A stretch of 64,000 nucleotides of DNA, taken from assembly GCF_014656095.1 (NCBI RefSeq), contig NZ_BNBT01000004.1, forward strand, positions 62,001 to 126,000, in the 5' to 3' direction. Within the stretch, counting starts at the first letter, position 1. The number at the start of each line of letters is the position of its first letter. Made by a program: the position numbers and the translations under genes. The notes below the pieces were generated by a model, which made no database searches, was not told the DNA's origin, and was given only the letters and a program-made list of their open reading frames with translations. Shown one piece after another: positions 7,046 to 14,627 of the stretch. Source of the stretch: Streptomyces longispororuber. Its GTDB lineage: Bacteria; Actinomycetota; Actinomycetes; Streptomycetales; Streptomycetaceae.

Positions 7046-9215
7046 GGTCCGGCCCGCCGTCGGCCGCGGCCCCGGCGCCTGGGGTGCCCGGGGCCCCTGC
7101 CGCGTCGAGGACCCGGTCCGGCCGGATGGGCAGGGTGCGGTGGCGGACGCCGGTGGCGTGCCACACGGCGTTGGCGATCGCCGCGGCCGCGCCGACGATG
7201 CCGATCTCGCCGATGCCCTTGATGCCGACGGGGTCCTCGTCGTCCGTGTCCTCGACCCAGTCCGCCTCGATGCGCGGTACGTCGGCGTGCGCGGCGAAGT
7301 GGTAGCCGGCCAGGTCGGCGCCGACGTGCGCGCCCGAGGCCGCGTCCCGGACCGCCTCCTCGTGCAGCGCCATCGACAGGCCCCACGTCATGCCGCCGAC
7401 CAACTGGCTGCGCGCGGTCAGCGGGTTCACGATCCTGCCCGCGGCGAAGATCCCGAGCATCCGGCGGACCCGTACCTCGCCGGTGGTGACGTCCACGGCG
7501 ACCTCGGCGAACTGCGCGCCGTAGGAGTGGCGCTCCTTCTGCGCGAGCGCGGCGAGGACGTCGCTGGTGTCCGACCGCGCCGTGAGGCCCTCCTCCGGTA
7601 CGGCGCCGCCGAGGGCCAGGCGTTCGCGCAGTTCGCGCGCCGCCAGGAGCACCGCCCAGCCCCAGGAGCGGGTGCCCATGGAGCCGCCGGCGAGCCAGGC
7701 CTGGCCGAAGTCGCTGTCGGCGATGCGGACGCGCACCCGGTCGGGCGTGACCTCAAGGGCGTCCGCGGCGATCTGGGTGAGCGCGGTGCGGGCGCCGGTG
7801 CCGACGTCCGCCGCGGTGATCCGTACGGTGAAGGTGCCGTCGGGCTCCGCCGTCACGGCCGCCGTGGTCGGGGCCGCGCCGACGAAGAACGTGGACGCCG
7901 CCATGCCGGTGCCGACGAGCCAGCGCCCGTCGCGGCGCGTGCCCGGGCGCGGGTCGCGGTCGGCCCAGCTGAAGCGGCGGGCGCCCTCGCGGTAGCAGGC
8001 GAGGAGGTTGCGGCTGCCGAAGGGCAGGCCGGAGACGGGCCCGACGGCGGGTTCGTTGCGCTCGCGCAGCGCGATCGGGTCGACGCCGCACTTCTCGGCG
8101 AGCTCGTCGAGGGCGCACTCCAGGGCGAAGGAGCCCGGGGCCTCGCCGGGTGCCCGCATCCAGGTGGGCGTGGGCACGTCGAGGGGCACGAGGCGGGTGA
8201 CGGAGTGGTGGGCGTCGGCGGCGTACATCGACCGCCCGAACCCGGCGCTCGGCTCGACGAACTCGAACAGCTTCGACGTGACGCCGTGGGCCTCGTGGCC
8301 GAGGGCGCGCAGCCGTCCGTCGGGGTCGGCGCCGAGCCGCACGCGCTGGGTCGTGGGGCTGCGGTAGCCGACCACCGAGAACATCTGCCGCCGCGTCAGG
8401 ACCACGCGCACCGGCCGGTCGAGGACGGTCGCGGCCATGGCGGCGCCCACCTGGTGCGGCCGTACGCCCTTGCAGCCGAAGGCGCCGCCGACGTGCTCGG
8501 ACCGCACCCGCACCGAGGCCAGGTCGAGCGAGAACAGGTGCGCCAGCTCCTCGGCGACCCACCGGCTGCCCTGGTTGGAGTCGACGACTTCGAGCCTGCC
8601 GCCGTCCCAGCGGGCGGTGGCCGCGTGCGGCTCCATCGTGTTGTGGTGCTCCTCGGGCGTGCCGTACCGCTCGTCCACCACGACGGCGGACGCCGCGAGT
8701 TCGGCCTCCAGGTCGCCCTTCACGGCCTCGTTGGGCTGGCCCATCACGCTCTCCGGCGTGTACGCCGCCGCGTGCTCCGGGTGGAAGCCGACGTCGTGCG
8801 GCTCCGTCTCGTACCGCACCTGGAGCGCCTCGGCGGCCTCCCTGGCCTGCTCGGACGTCTCGGCGACCACGAGGGCGACGGGCCAGCCCGCGTAGGGCAC
8901 GCGGTCGTGCTGGAAGAGGCCGACGACGGGGTCGGGCGGCCCGAGGCTGCCCACGTACTGGGTCTCGACGCGGGGCGCGTTGCCGTGGTGGAGGACGGCG
9001 AGCACGCCCGGCATCCCGAGCACCGGCCCGGTCTCCACGGCGACGACGCGGCCGCGGGCGACGGTGGAAAGGACGAGCCAGCCGTGGGCGAGGTCGCCGA
9101 AGGGGATCTCACCGGCGTAGCGGGCGGCGCCGGTAACCTTGTCCCGGCCCTCGATCCGGGTGTGCCCGGTGCCGACGGCTCCGGGCGCCGCCGTGCCGCG
9201 GGTGGCGGTGGTCAT
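7038..9215 (-). CDS. Molybdopterin-binding subunit of a xanthine-dehydrogenase-family (PaoC/YagR-like) oxidoreductase
   Basis: A 725-residue large subunit. The N-terminal a/b hammerhead domain is seen at IEGRDKVTGAARYAGEI, and the cofactor-binding region includes GGAFGCKGVRPHQ, RAPGEAPGSFALECALDE and GGSMGTRSWG. The catalytic glutamate expected near the C-terminus lies in IKGIGEIGIVGAAAAIANAV. Length and partner composition match the aldehyde-oxidising PaoC/YagR group better than purine-oxidising XdhA, so aromatic or other aldehydes are the likelier substrate; this is inference. The ATG overlaps the FAD gene stop (ATGA). No signal peptide, so the complex should be cytoplasmic unless carried by a partner. 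Confidence 0.9.
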   Translation of the reverse strand: MTTATRGTAAPGAVGTGHTRIEGRDKVTGAARYAGEIPFGDLAHGWLVLSTVARGRVVAVETGPVLGMPGVLAVLHHGNAPRVETQYVGSLGPPDPVVGLFQHDRVPYAGWPVALVVAETSEQAREAAEALQVRYETEPHDVGFHPEHAAAYTPESVMGQPNEAVKGDLEAELAASAVVVDERYGTPEEHHNTMEPHAATARWDGGRLEVVDSNQGSRWVAEELAHLFSLDLASVRVRSEHVGGAFGCKGVRPHQVGAAMAATVLDRPVRVVLTRRQMFSVVGYRSPTTQRVRLGADPDGRLRALGHEAHGVTSKLFEFVEPSAGFGRSMYAADAHHSVTRLVPLDVPTPTWMRAPGEAPGSFALECALDELAEKCGVDPIALRERNEPAVGPVSGLPFGSRNLLACYREGARRFSWADRDPRPGTRRDGRWLVGTGMAASTFFVGAAPTTAAVTAEPDGTFTVRITAADVGTGARTALTQIAADALEVTPDRVRVRIADSDFGQAWLAGGSMGTRSWGWAVLLAARELRERLALGGAVPEEGLTARSDTSDVLAALAQKERHSYGAQFAEVAVDVTTGEVRVRRMLGIFAAGRIVNPLTARSQLVGGMTWGLSMALHEEAVRDAASGAHVGADLAGYHFAAHADVPRIEADWVEDTDDEDPVGIKGIGEIGIVGAAAAIANAVWHATGVRHRTLPIRPDRVLDAAGAPGTPGAGAAADGGPDRA

Positions 9216-10204
9216 CGGCCGGCCTCCTCGGCGAGTTCGGTCAGGACGGCGACGACGAGGTTGCGCATCAGGGTCACCTTGTATCCGTTGTCGGGCAGCG
9301 GCTCGGCGGCCGCGAGTTCGGCGTCCGCGGCGGCGGCGTACGCCTCAGCGGTCGCCGGGCCGCCGGTCAGCGCCCGCTCGGCGGCCCGCGCCCGCCAGGG
9401 CCGGGAGGCCACCGCGCCGAAGGCGAGCCGGACGTCGTGCACGCGGCCGTCGCGCACGTCGAGCGCGGCGGCGAGCGAGCCGATCGCGAAGGCGTACGAG
9501 GCGCGTTCGCGCACCTTGCGGTAGCGGGAGCGGGCGGCGACCGGCGCGGGCGGCAGCGTGACGGCGGTGATCAGCGCCCCGGCGGGCAGGGCGGTCTCCG
9601 CGTGCGGGGTGTCCCCCACCGGCAGGTAGAAGTCCGCGAGCGGCACCTCGCCGGGGCCGTCGAGGGTCTCGTAGGCGACGACCGCGTCGAAGGCGGTGAG
9701 GGCCACGCCCATGTCCGAGGGGTGGACGGCCACGCAGTGCTCGCTGGCGCCGAGGATGGCGTGATTGCGGTGCTCGCCGCGCAGGGCGGCGCACCCGCTG
9801 CCGGGCGTCCGCTTGTTGCACGGCCGCGCCAGGTCGGTGAAGTAGGCGCAGCGGGTGCGCTGCAGGAGGTTGCCGCCGACCGTGGCCATGTTCCGCAACT
9901 GGCCGGAGGCGCCGGCGAGCACGGCCTGGGTCAACGCGGGGTAGCGGCGGCGGACTTCGGGGTGGGCGGCCAGGTCGCTGTTGCTGACGGTGGCGCCGAT
10001 CCGCAGGCCGCCGCCGGCGGTCTCCTCGATCCGGTCCAGCGGCAGCTCGGCGAGGTCGACGAGGCGCTCGGGGCGCTCCACGCCGGCCTTCATCAGGTCG
10101 ACGAGGTTGGTGCCGCCCGCGAGGAAGCGGGTGCCGTCGTCGGCGCCGTGCAGGGCGAGGGCGCCGGAGACGTCGGGCGCGCGCAGATAGCCGAACTCCC
10201 TCAC
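9212..10204 (-). CDS. FAD subunit with 4Fe-4S cluster loop (PaoB/YagS-like)
   Basis: A 330-residue CO-dehydrogenase-type flavoprotein. FLAGGTNLVDLMK is the FAD pyrophosphate loop and GASGQLRNMATVGGNLLQRTRC the second FAD motif. After it comes a four-cysteine loop (RCAYF, PCNKR, GSGCAA, ASEHCVAVHPSDM) that in E. coli PaoB holds a 4Fe-4S cluster and is missing from ordinary xanthine dehydrogenase FAD subunits. This is the best evidence that the operon is PaoABC-like. The GTG start at 10204 overlaps the stop of the upstream 2Fe-2S gene (GTGA), a 4-base coupling; earlier in-frame codons lie inside that gene. Confidence 0.9.
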   Translation of the reverse strand: MREFGYLRAPDVSGALALHGADDGTRFLAGGTNLVDLMKAGVERPERLVDLAELPLDRIEETAGGGLRIGATVSNSDLAAHPEVRRRYPALTQAVLAGASGQLRNMATVGGNLLQRTRCAYFTDLARPCNKRTPGSGCAALRGEHRNHAILGASEHCVAVHPSDMGVALTAFDAVVAYETLDGPGEVPLADFYLPVGDTPHAETALPAGALITAVTLPPAPVAARSRYRKVRERASYAFAIGSLAAALDVRDGRVHDVRLAFGAVASRPWRARAAERALTGGPATAEAYAAAADAELAAAEPLPDNGYKVTLMRNLVVAVLTELAEEAGR

Positions 10205-10815
10205 GCCACGGCCTCCTTGGAGGCGTCGGCGGGTATGTCGTCCCCGCCGCCGGGGGCGTCGGCGGCGCTCGCGTCCCGGTCGGCCGCGGCGGCGCGCTCG
10301 ACCGCCCGCACGATGGACACATAGGCGCCGCACCGGCAGAGGTTGCCGCTCATCCGCTCCCGGATCTCCTCGGGGGTCAGCGGCGGCACGCCCGCCTCGG
10401 GCCGTACGTCGTCGGTCGCGGCGCTGGGCCAGCCCGCCGCGTGCTCGTCGAGCACCGCGAGGGCCGAACAGATCTGTCCGGGCGTGCAGTACCCGCACTG
10501 GAAGCCGTCGAGGTCGAGGAAGGCCTGCTGCACCGGGTGCAGCCGGTCGCCCTCGGCGACGCCCTCGATGGTGGTGATCTCGCGGCCCTCGGCGGCCACC
10601 GCGAGCTGCAGGCAGGAGACGGCGCGGCGCCCGTCGACGAGGACCGTGCAGGCGCCGCACTGGCCCTGGTCGCAGCCCTTCTTCGTGCCGGTCAGGTCCA
10701 GGCGCTCGCGCAGCACGTCGAGCAGGGTGGTGCGGTGGTCGACGGGCAAGGTGTGTTTCTCGCCGTTGACGGTCAGTGTGACGACGCTGTGCGTCGCCGT
10801 GGGGGCTGGAGCCAT
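10201..10815 (-). CDS. 2Fe-2S subunit of the molybdoenzyme (PaoA/YagT-like)
   Basis: A 204-residue small subunit, first gene of the operon. The plant-ferredoxin domain carries GCDQGQCGACTVLVDG plus CLQL (first cluster), and the helical domain GFQCGYCTPGQI and SGNLCRCGAY (second cluster). Both clusters are complete, giving the electron route from molybdenum to FAD. Unlike E. coli PaoA, no twin-arginine signal is seen, so a cytoplasmic enzyme is expected. ATG 10815 has GAAGG six bases upstream; a TTG two codons earlier is less likely. A C-terminal extension rich in Asp/Ala follows the second cluster. Confidence 0.92.
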   Translation of the reverse strand: MAPAPTATHSVVTLTVNGEKHTLPVDHRTTLLDVLRERLDLTGTKKGCDQGQCGACTVLVDGRRAVSCLQLAVAAEGREITTIEGVAEGDRLHPVQQAFLDLDGFQCGYCTPGQICSALAVLDEHAAGWPSAATDDVRPEAGVPPLTPEEIRERMSGNLCRCGAYVSIVRAVERAAAADRDASAADAPGGGDDIPADASKEAVA

Positions 10816-11177
10816 GGTCAAGCCTTCTTTCGCGTACGCGGAGGTGGCGCGCGGCGCAGCGGGGCGCGCTGGAGCCGGTGGCGCTCGGCGTGCTGGGACG
10901 TGCTTCGACGTGCTCGGGCCGGGGCGTGCCCGGCCGGGTTGCTTCGGCGTGGTGCGAGGACGAGCTGGTCGGGCGCGTTCGAACGGGCGGGACGTGCTCG
11001 CGGTGGTGCGCGGTCACGGGTGCGGCCCGCGGGCGGAGGTGGCGCGCGGGCACCGGGCCGGCCACCGGTCCGGTCGAACGGGTCGTGCGAACAGGACGTA
11101 CGGGCAGGGCGTGCGGACGCCGGGCAGGCGCCGTCGGGGCGTCCGGCCGACCGGTGTCCCGCTATGGTGATCCCAAG
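10816..11177. other. Gene-free spacer between molybdoenzyme operon and TetR gene
   Basis: About 360 bases of G-rich DNA with scattered copies of GACGTGCT and GGTGCG-type words; no convincing frame with a ribosome binding site on either strand and no RNA gene recognised. It must hold the minus-strand promoter and 5' leader of the molybdoenzyme operon. Confidence 0.5.
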
Positions 11178-11221
11178 CGGACACCTGTCCGATGACTCCG
11201 AACCTAACGGACACCTGTCCG
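11178..11221. promoter_or_regulatory. Twin TetR operators
   Basis: The 14-bp sequence CGGACACCTGTCCG (CGGACA, two bases, TGTCCG; perfect palindrome) occurs twice, at 11178-11191 and 11208-11221, with 30-bp centre spacing (three helical turns). It lies 41 bases before the TetR start and upstream of the divergent molybdoenzyme operon, so TetR autoregulation and control of the operon are both likely. Confidence 0.75.
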
Positions 11222-11262
11222 CTTGAGCAAGGCCGGACGGCCCGGGCCCGGAAGGACGAGGG

Positions 11263-11838
11263 GTGCACGAGAAAAAGAACGCGCCACTGCGGTCGGACGC
11301 GCAGCGGAACCGCGAACGCATCCTGGAAGTCGCCCTCGTGGAGCTGACGCGGGCGGCGGACACCCCTCTGAGCGCCATCGCGAAGAAGGCGGGCGTGGGG
11401 CAGGGCACCTTGTACCGCAACTTCCCGAGCCGCGAGGCGCTCGTCCTGGAGGTCTACCGCTACGAGGTGGAGCAAGTGGCGGCCACGGCGGCCCAGTTGC
11501 TGGCGGACCGCGCCCCGGACCAGGCCCTGCGGGAGTGGATGGACCGCCTCGCCCGGTACTCCATGACGAAGGCGGGCCTGGCCGCGGCGATGGGCAAGGC
11601 CACCGCGTACGGCAGTTTCGCCGCCTGCGGCCACGGCCCGCTCACCGCGGCCATCACGCTCCTGCTGCGCGCCAACGACGAGGCGGGCACCATCCGCCCG
11701 GGCCTGACCCCCGACGACTTCCTGCTCGCCATCGCGGGCCTGTGGCACATCGACCCGCACAGCGACTGGCAGGCACGCGTGGACCAGCTCCTGGACATCG
11801 TCATGGACGGGCTGCGGGCGGGGGCGCCGGGGCGGTGA
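11263..11838 (+). CDS. TetR-family transcriptional repressor
   Basis: A 191-residue regulator. The helix-turn-helix is clear at residues 11-60: RERILEVALVELTRAADTPLSAIAKKAGVGQGTLYRNF in type, with the usual GTLYRNFPSREAL end. The C-terminal ligand domain (residues 65-185) resembles the SCO-type TetR_C domains with DQALREWMDRLARY. The GTG at 11263 has an AAGGACGAGGG ribosome site. It is divergent from the molybdoenzyme operon, with two identical palindromic operators in front, so it probably represses both itself and that operon, with an aldehyde or related metabolite as inducer (inference). Confidence 0.92.
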   Translation: MHEKKNAPLRSDAQRNRERILEVALVELTRAADTPLSAIAKKAGVGQGTLYRNFPSREALVLEVYRYEVEQVAATAAQLLADRAPDQALREWMDRLARYSMTKAGLAAAMGKATAYGSFAACGHGPLTAAITLLLRANDEAGTIRPGLTPDDFLLAIAGLWHIDPHSDWQARVDQLLDIVMDGLRAGAPGR

Positions 11839-11946
11839 ACGGGGGCGGCGCCCCGGCGCGCGGAGCGGGGCCGCCAGTCGCCCTGGCACCCCGGCACCCC
11901 GACACCCCAGCACCCCGAAGGGCGTCGCCCCGCCGCCCCCGGCCCG

Positions 11947-12369
11947 CTACCCCAGGAAGCTCAGCCGCACCTGGCGATCGGGGTTGTCCCGGTTCGTGTC
12001 CACCAGGCACACCGCTTGCCACGTGCCCAGCTCCAGCCTGCCGCCGATGACGGGGAGCGTGGCGTGCGGGGCGACCAGGGCGGGGAGCACGTGGTCGCGG
12101 CCGTGGCCGGGGCTGCCGTGCCGGTGCTGCCAGCGGTCGTCGGCCGGGAGCAGGGTGTGCAGGGCGGCGAGCAGGTCGCTGTCGCTGCCCGCGCCGGTCT
12201 CGAGCACGGCCACGCCCGCGGTGGCGTGGGGCACGAAGACGTTGAGCAGGCCGTCGCGGCCGCGGGCCACCTCGTCCAGGAAGCCGGCGCACGCGTCGGT
12301 GAGGTCGAGGACCGTCTCCTCGGAGCCGGTCGTGACGTTCAGGATGCGGGTGGTGAAGACGTCGGACAT
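11947..12369 (-). CDS. YjbQ-like protein (UPF0047, secondary thiamine-phosphate synthase type)
   Basis: A 140-residue protein. The family signature is visible: TDACAGFLDEV, then GLLNVFVPHATAGVAVLE, and near the C-terminus SPGHGRDHVLPALVAPHATLPVIGG and GTWQAVCLVDTN, with the conserved His/Asp/Glu metal-like cluster. E. coli YjbQ shows weak thiamine-phosphate synthase activity, but the physiological role of the family is not settled. ATG 12369 fits the family N-terminus MSDVFTTRILNV; an upstream extension to 12525 would run through the ssu leader region and is rejected. It is divergent from the ssu leader peptide. Confidence 0.85.
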   Translation of the reverse strand: MSDVFTTRILNVTTGSEETVLDLTDACAGFLDEVARGRDGLLNVFVPHATAGVAVLETGAGSDSDLLAALHTLLPADDRWQHRHGSPGHGRDHVLPALVAPHATLPVIGGRLELGTWQAVCLVDTNRDNPDRQVRLSFLG

Positions 12370-12465
12370 ACGACCCATCCTGCACCAACACGCGCCCGTG
12401 CAGCCCGTGGGACACTGCCCGGTCGTCCACACAGTGGGATGGCGTGTCCGACCTCCGAGACACCA

Positions 12466-12495
12466 TTGACCGTGCATCGTCGAGATCGCTACGTT
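12466..12495 (+). promoter_or_regulatory. Promoter of ssu leader transcript
   Basis: TTGACC (12466-12471) and TACGTT (12490-12495) with an 18-base spacer. The expected transcription start falls at about 12502-12503, practically on the leader-peptide ATG, so the leader mRNA may be leaderless. Confidence 0.5.
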
Positions 12496-12502
12496 CTGCC
12501 GC

Positions 12503-12586
12503 ATGTCGCGTTCAGCTCTGCTCACTTCGCGCGGTCACATCGACCTGCTGCGGGTGGCCTCCGCCGCGTGTCGCCGCGGCTGCTGA
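12503..12586 (+). CDS. 27-residue Cys-containing sulfur leader peptide
   Basis: Sequence reads MSRSALLTSRGHIDLLRVAS then AACRRGC and stop. The core HIDLLRVASAACRRG matches the actinobacterial leader peptides (pattern IDLxRVxSAxC) found upstream of sulfur-assimilation and sulfur-uptake genes, for which cysteine-responsive attenuation has been shown in mycobacteria. Here it carries Cys codons at 23 and 27, the last two residues before the end being Gly-Cys. It lies 277 bases before ssuC with no other gene between. Ribosome pausing at the Cys codons when cysteine is scarce would be the signal; the RNA switch itself is inferred. It is too short to be found by ordinary gene length cut-offs. Confidence 0.85.
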   Translation: MSRSALLTSRGHIDLLRVASAACRRGC

Positions 12587-12608
12587 CGCCCTCTCACCCG
12601 ACTGCTCC

Positions 12609-12625
12609 GCGTACGGACCGTACGC
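12609..12625. promoter_or_regulatory. GTACGG palindrome downstream of the leader peptide
   Basis: GCGTACGG, A, CCGTACGC: a perfect 8+1+8 inverted repeat, 23 bases past the leader stop. As DNA it could be a regulator site; as RNA a 7-bp stem with a 3-base loop that a stalled leader ribosome would leave intact. Confidence 0.45.
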
Positions 12626-12791
12626 CGTAGCGTCCGCCCCCGGTCCTACCGGTCCCCGCGTGCGTCCATGGACCACCGCGGCGCCCACCGGCCGGCGCCT
12701 GCGGCCTCTTCGAGCCCTTCGTGACGCCCGCGCTCCGCGGGTGCCGTCCGTACGCCGCCACCCCACTGCCGCGCACCGCGCACCGCCCCGG

Positions 12792-12821
12792 CCCGGCGCC
12801 GCCCTCCGCGGCCGTGCCGGG
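12792..12821 (+). terminator. Possible attenuator hairpin before ssuC
   Basis: CCCGGC (12792-12797) pairs with GCCGGG (12816-12821), enclosing GCCGC (12798-12802) and GCGGC (12808-12812), i.e. an 11-bp stem with a small bulge, 42 bases before the ssuC start. No U tract. Its position in the leader of a Cys-leader-peptide operon suits an attenuator. Confidence 0.4.
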
Positions 12822-12863
12822 TCGACCGCCCGGGCGCGCCCCCCGCCTCCCGCCAGGAGTGCC

Positions 12864-13760
12864 ATGAGCATCAGCCATGCCCCACCTCCGCCTCCCTCGC
12901 CCGACATATCCGGTGAAGCCACCGAAGAGATCCCGGAGACCGGCGCCGTCCCACCGCCCGAGCTCGTCCCCCTCGTGCCCGCCTCCGCCCGCCGCGCCCG
13001 TGTCCCCCGCTGGCTGCGCCGCACCACAGGACCCCTGCTGCTGCTCGTCCTGTGGCACCTGCTCAGCGTCACCGGCGTCCTGAGCGACGACGTGCTCGCC
13101 TCCCCGGGCACCATCGCGCGGGTCGCGGGGGACCTCGTCGAGGACGGTTCGCTGCCCTCGGCCATGGGGGTCTCCGTGCAGCGCGTCGCCGTCGGCCTGC
13201 TGCTCGGGACCCTCGTCGGAACCGGACTCGCCCTCGTCTCCGGGCTGTTCCGGATCGGCGAGGACCTCGTCGACGCGAGCGTACAGATGCTGCGGACCGT
13301 GCCGTTCGTCGGGCTCATCCCGCTGTTCATCATCTGGTTCGGCATCGGCGAGACGCCCAAGCTCGCCCTCATCACGCTCGGTGTCTCCTTCCCGCTGTAC
13401 CTCAACGTGTACGCGGGCATCCGCGGCGTCGACACCCAACTCATCGAGGCGGGCGAGTCGTTGGGGCTCTCCCGGTGGGGGCTCGTACGGCACGTGGTCC
13501 TGCCGGGCGCGCTGCCCGGCGCGCTGACCGGGCTGCGGTACTCCCTCGGCATCGCCTGGCTCGCCCTGGTCTTCGCCGAGCAGATCAACGCCGACGCGGG
13601 CATCGGCTTCCTGATGGTCCAGGCCCGGGACTTCCTGCGGACCGACGTCATCGTCGTCTGCCTGATCGTCTACGCCTTCCTCGGCCTCCTGGCCGACCTC
13701 GCCGTCCGCACTCTCGAAAGGCTGCTCCTTCAATGGCGACCGACGTTCACCGGCCGGTGA
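12864..13760 (+). CDS. ssuC: Aliphatic sulfonate ABC transporter permease SsuC
   Basis: A 298-residue inner-membrane permease of the SsuC/TauC type. After a cytoplasmic Pro-rich N-terminus (to about residue 55) there are six predicted membrane segments. The EAA loop contacting the ATPase is visible (EAGESLGLSRWGLVRHVVLP), preceded by FVGLIPLFIIWFGIGE, which is characteristic of nitrate/sulfonate/taurine permeases. ATG 12864 has AGGAG four bases upstream; the 140-codon open extension before it covers the leader region and is not a protein. First gene of ssuC-B-A-D, controlled from the leader peptide region; its end overlaps ssuB by 28 bases. Confidence 0.92.
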   Translation: MSISHAPPPPPSPDISGEATEEIPETGAVPPPELVPLVPASARRARVPRWLRRTTGPLLLLVLWHLLSVTGVLSDDVLASPGTIARVAGDLVEDGSLPSAMGVSVQRVAVGLLLGTLVGTGLALVSGLFRIGEDLVDASVQMLRTVPFVGLIPLFIIWFGIGETPKLALITLGVSFPLYLNVYAGIRGVDTQLIEAGESLGLSRWGLVRHVVLPGALPGALTGLRYSLGIAWLALVFAEQINADAGIGFLMVQARDFLRTDVIVVCLIVYAFLGLLADLAVRTLERLLLQWRPTFTGR

Positions 13761-14575
13761 CCTCCGCGGCGCCCGCCGCCGTCCGCGTCGACGGGCTCAT
13801 CCGCGCCTTCGACGGCCGCCCCGTCATCGACGGTCTCCGCCTCGACGTGCGGCCCGGCGAGTTCGTGGCGCTGCTCGGCCGCAGCGGCTGCGGCAAGTCC
13901 ACGCTGCTGCGCGTCCTCGCCGGGCTCGACCGCGAGATCGAGGGCACCGTCCTCGTGCCGCGCCGCAAGGCCGTGGCGTTCCAGGCACCGCGCCTGATGC
14001 CCTGGAAGCGGGTGTGGCGCAACGTCGTGCTCGGCCTGGACGGCAAGCCCGAGCGGGCCGTCGCCGAGCGGGCCCTGGACGAGGTCGGGCTCGGCCACCG
14101 CGCCCGCGCCTGGCCCAAGACGCTGTCGGGCGGCGAGGCCCAGCGCGCCTCCCTGGCCCGCGCGCTGGTGCGCGAGCCCGACCTGCTGCTCCTGGACGAG
14201 CCGTTCGGCGCCCTCGACGCGCTGACCCGGGTGCGGGCGCAGCGGCTCGTCGGCGAGCTGTGGCAGCGGCGGGGCTGCGCCGTGCTGCTCGTCACGCACG
14301 ACGTCGAGGAGGCGGTGCTGCTCGCCGACCGGGTCCTCGTCATGGACCGGGGCGTGATCGCGCACGAGCAGCGCGTCGACCTCGACCGGCCCCGCGACAT
14401 CACCGACCCCCGCTTCGCCGCCCTGCGCGCCGGGCTCCTGGAACGCCTCGGCGTCGAGGCGCCCACCCCCGCCTCCGCCTCCGCCTCCACCCCCGCCTCC
14501 GCTGCCGCCGCCACCTCCGCCTCCACTGCCGCCGCCTCCGCTGCCGCCACCGTCCCCGCCCGCACCGCCACCTGA
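13733..14575 (+). CDS. ssuB: Aliphatic sulfonate ABC transporter ATPase SsuB with Ala/Ser/Pro tail
   Basis: A 280-residue ABC ATPase. Walker A is GRSGCGKSTLLR, the Q-loop FQAPRLMPWKRV, the signature LSGGEAQRASLARAL, Walker B LLLLDEPFGALD and the H-loop VTHDVEEAV, all intact. LMPWKRVWRNV is typical of the sulfonate/nitrate/taurine subfamily. Residues from about 244 to the end are a low-complexity Ala/Ser/Thr/Pro tail encoded by repeats of GCCTCC and related triplets; this is not needed for catalysis and looks like repeat expansion. The ATG at 13733 lies inside the end of ssuC, giving translational coupling. Confidence 0.93.
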   Translation: MATDVHRPVTSAAPAAVRVDGLIRAFDGRPVIDGLRLDVRPGEFVALLGRSGCGKSTLLRVLAGLDREIEGTVLVPRRKAVAFQAPRLMPWKRVWRNVVLGLDGKPERAVAERALDEVGLGHRARAWPKTLSGGEAQRASLARALVREPDLLLLDEPFGALDALTRVRAQRLVGELWQRRGCAVLLVTHDVEEAVLLADRVLVMDRGVIAHEQRVDLDRPRDITDPRFAALRAGLLERLGVEAPTPASASASTPASAAAATSASTAAASAAATVPARTAT

Positions 14576-14627
14576 CCGCCTCGACCCCACCGAGCCCGTG
14601 ACGTACGCACAGAACGGATCCGTCCCC

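Noticed and set aside
6912-9524. An 870-codon plus-strand frame opposite the molybdoenzyme genes
   Set aside because: Composition typical of antisense GC-rich frames (Arg/Val/Asp/Gly rich) and opposite clearly conserved XDH-family proteins.
12444-12863. N-terminal extension of SsuC from 12444
   Set aside because: The stretch covers the promoter and leader peptide in a different frame, and the ATG at 12864 has a good ribosome site and fits the family.
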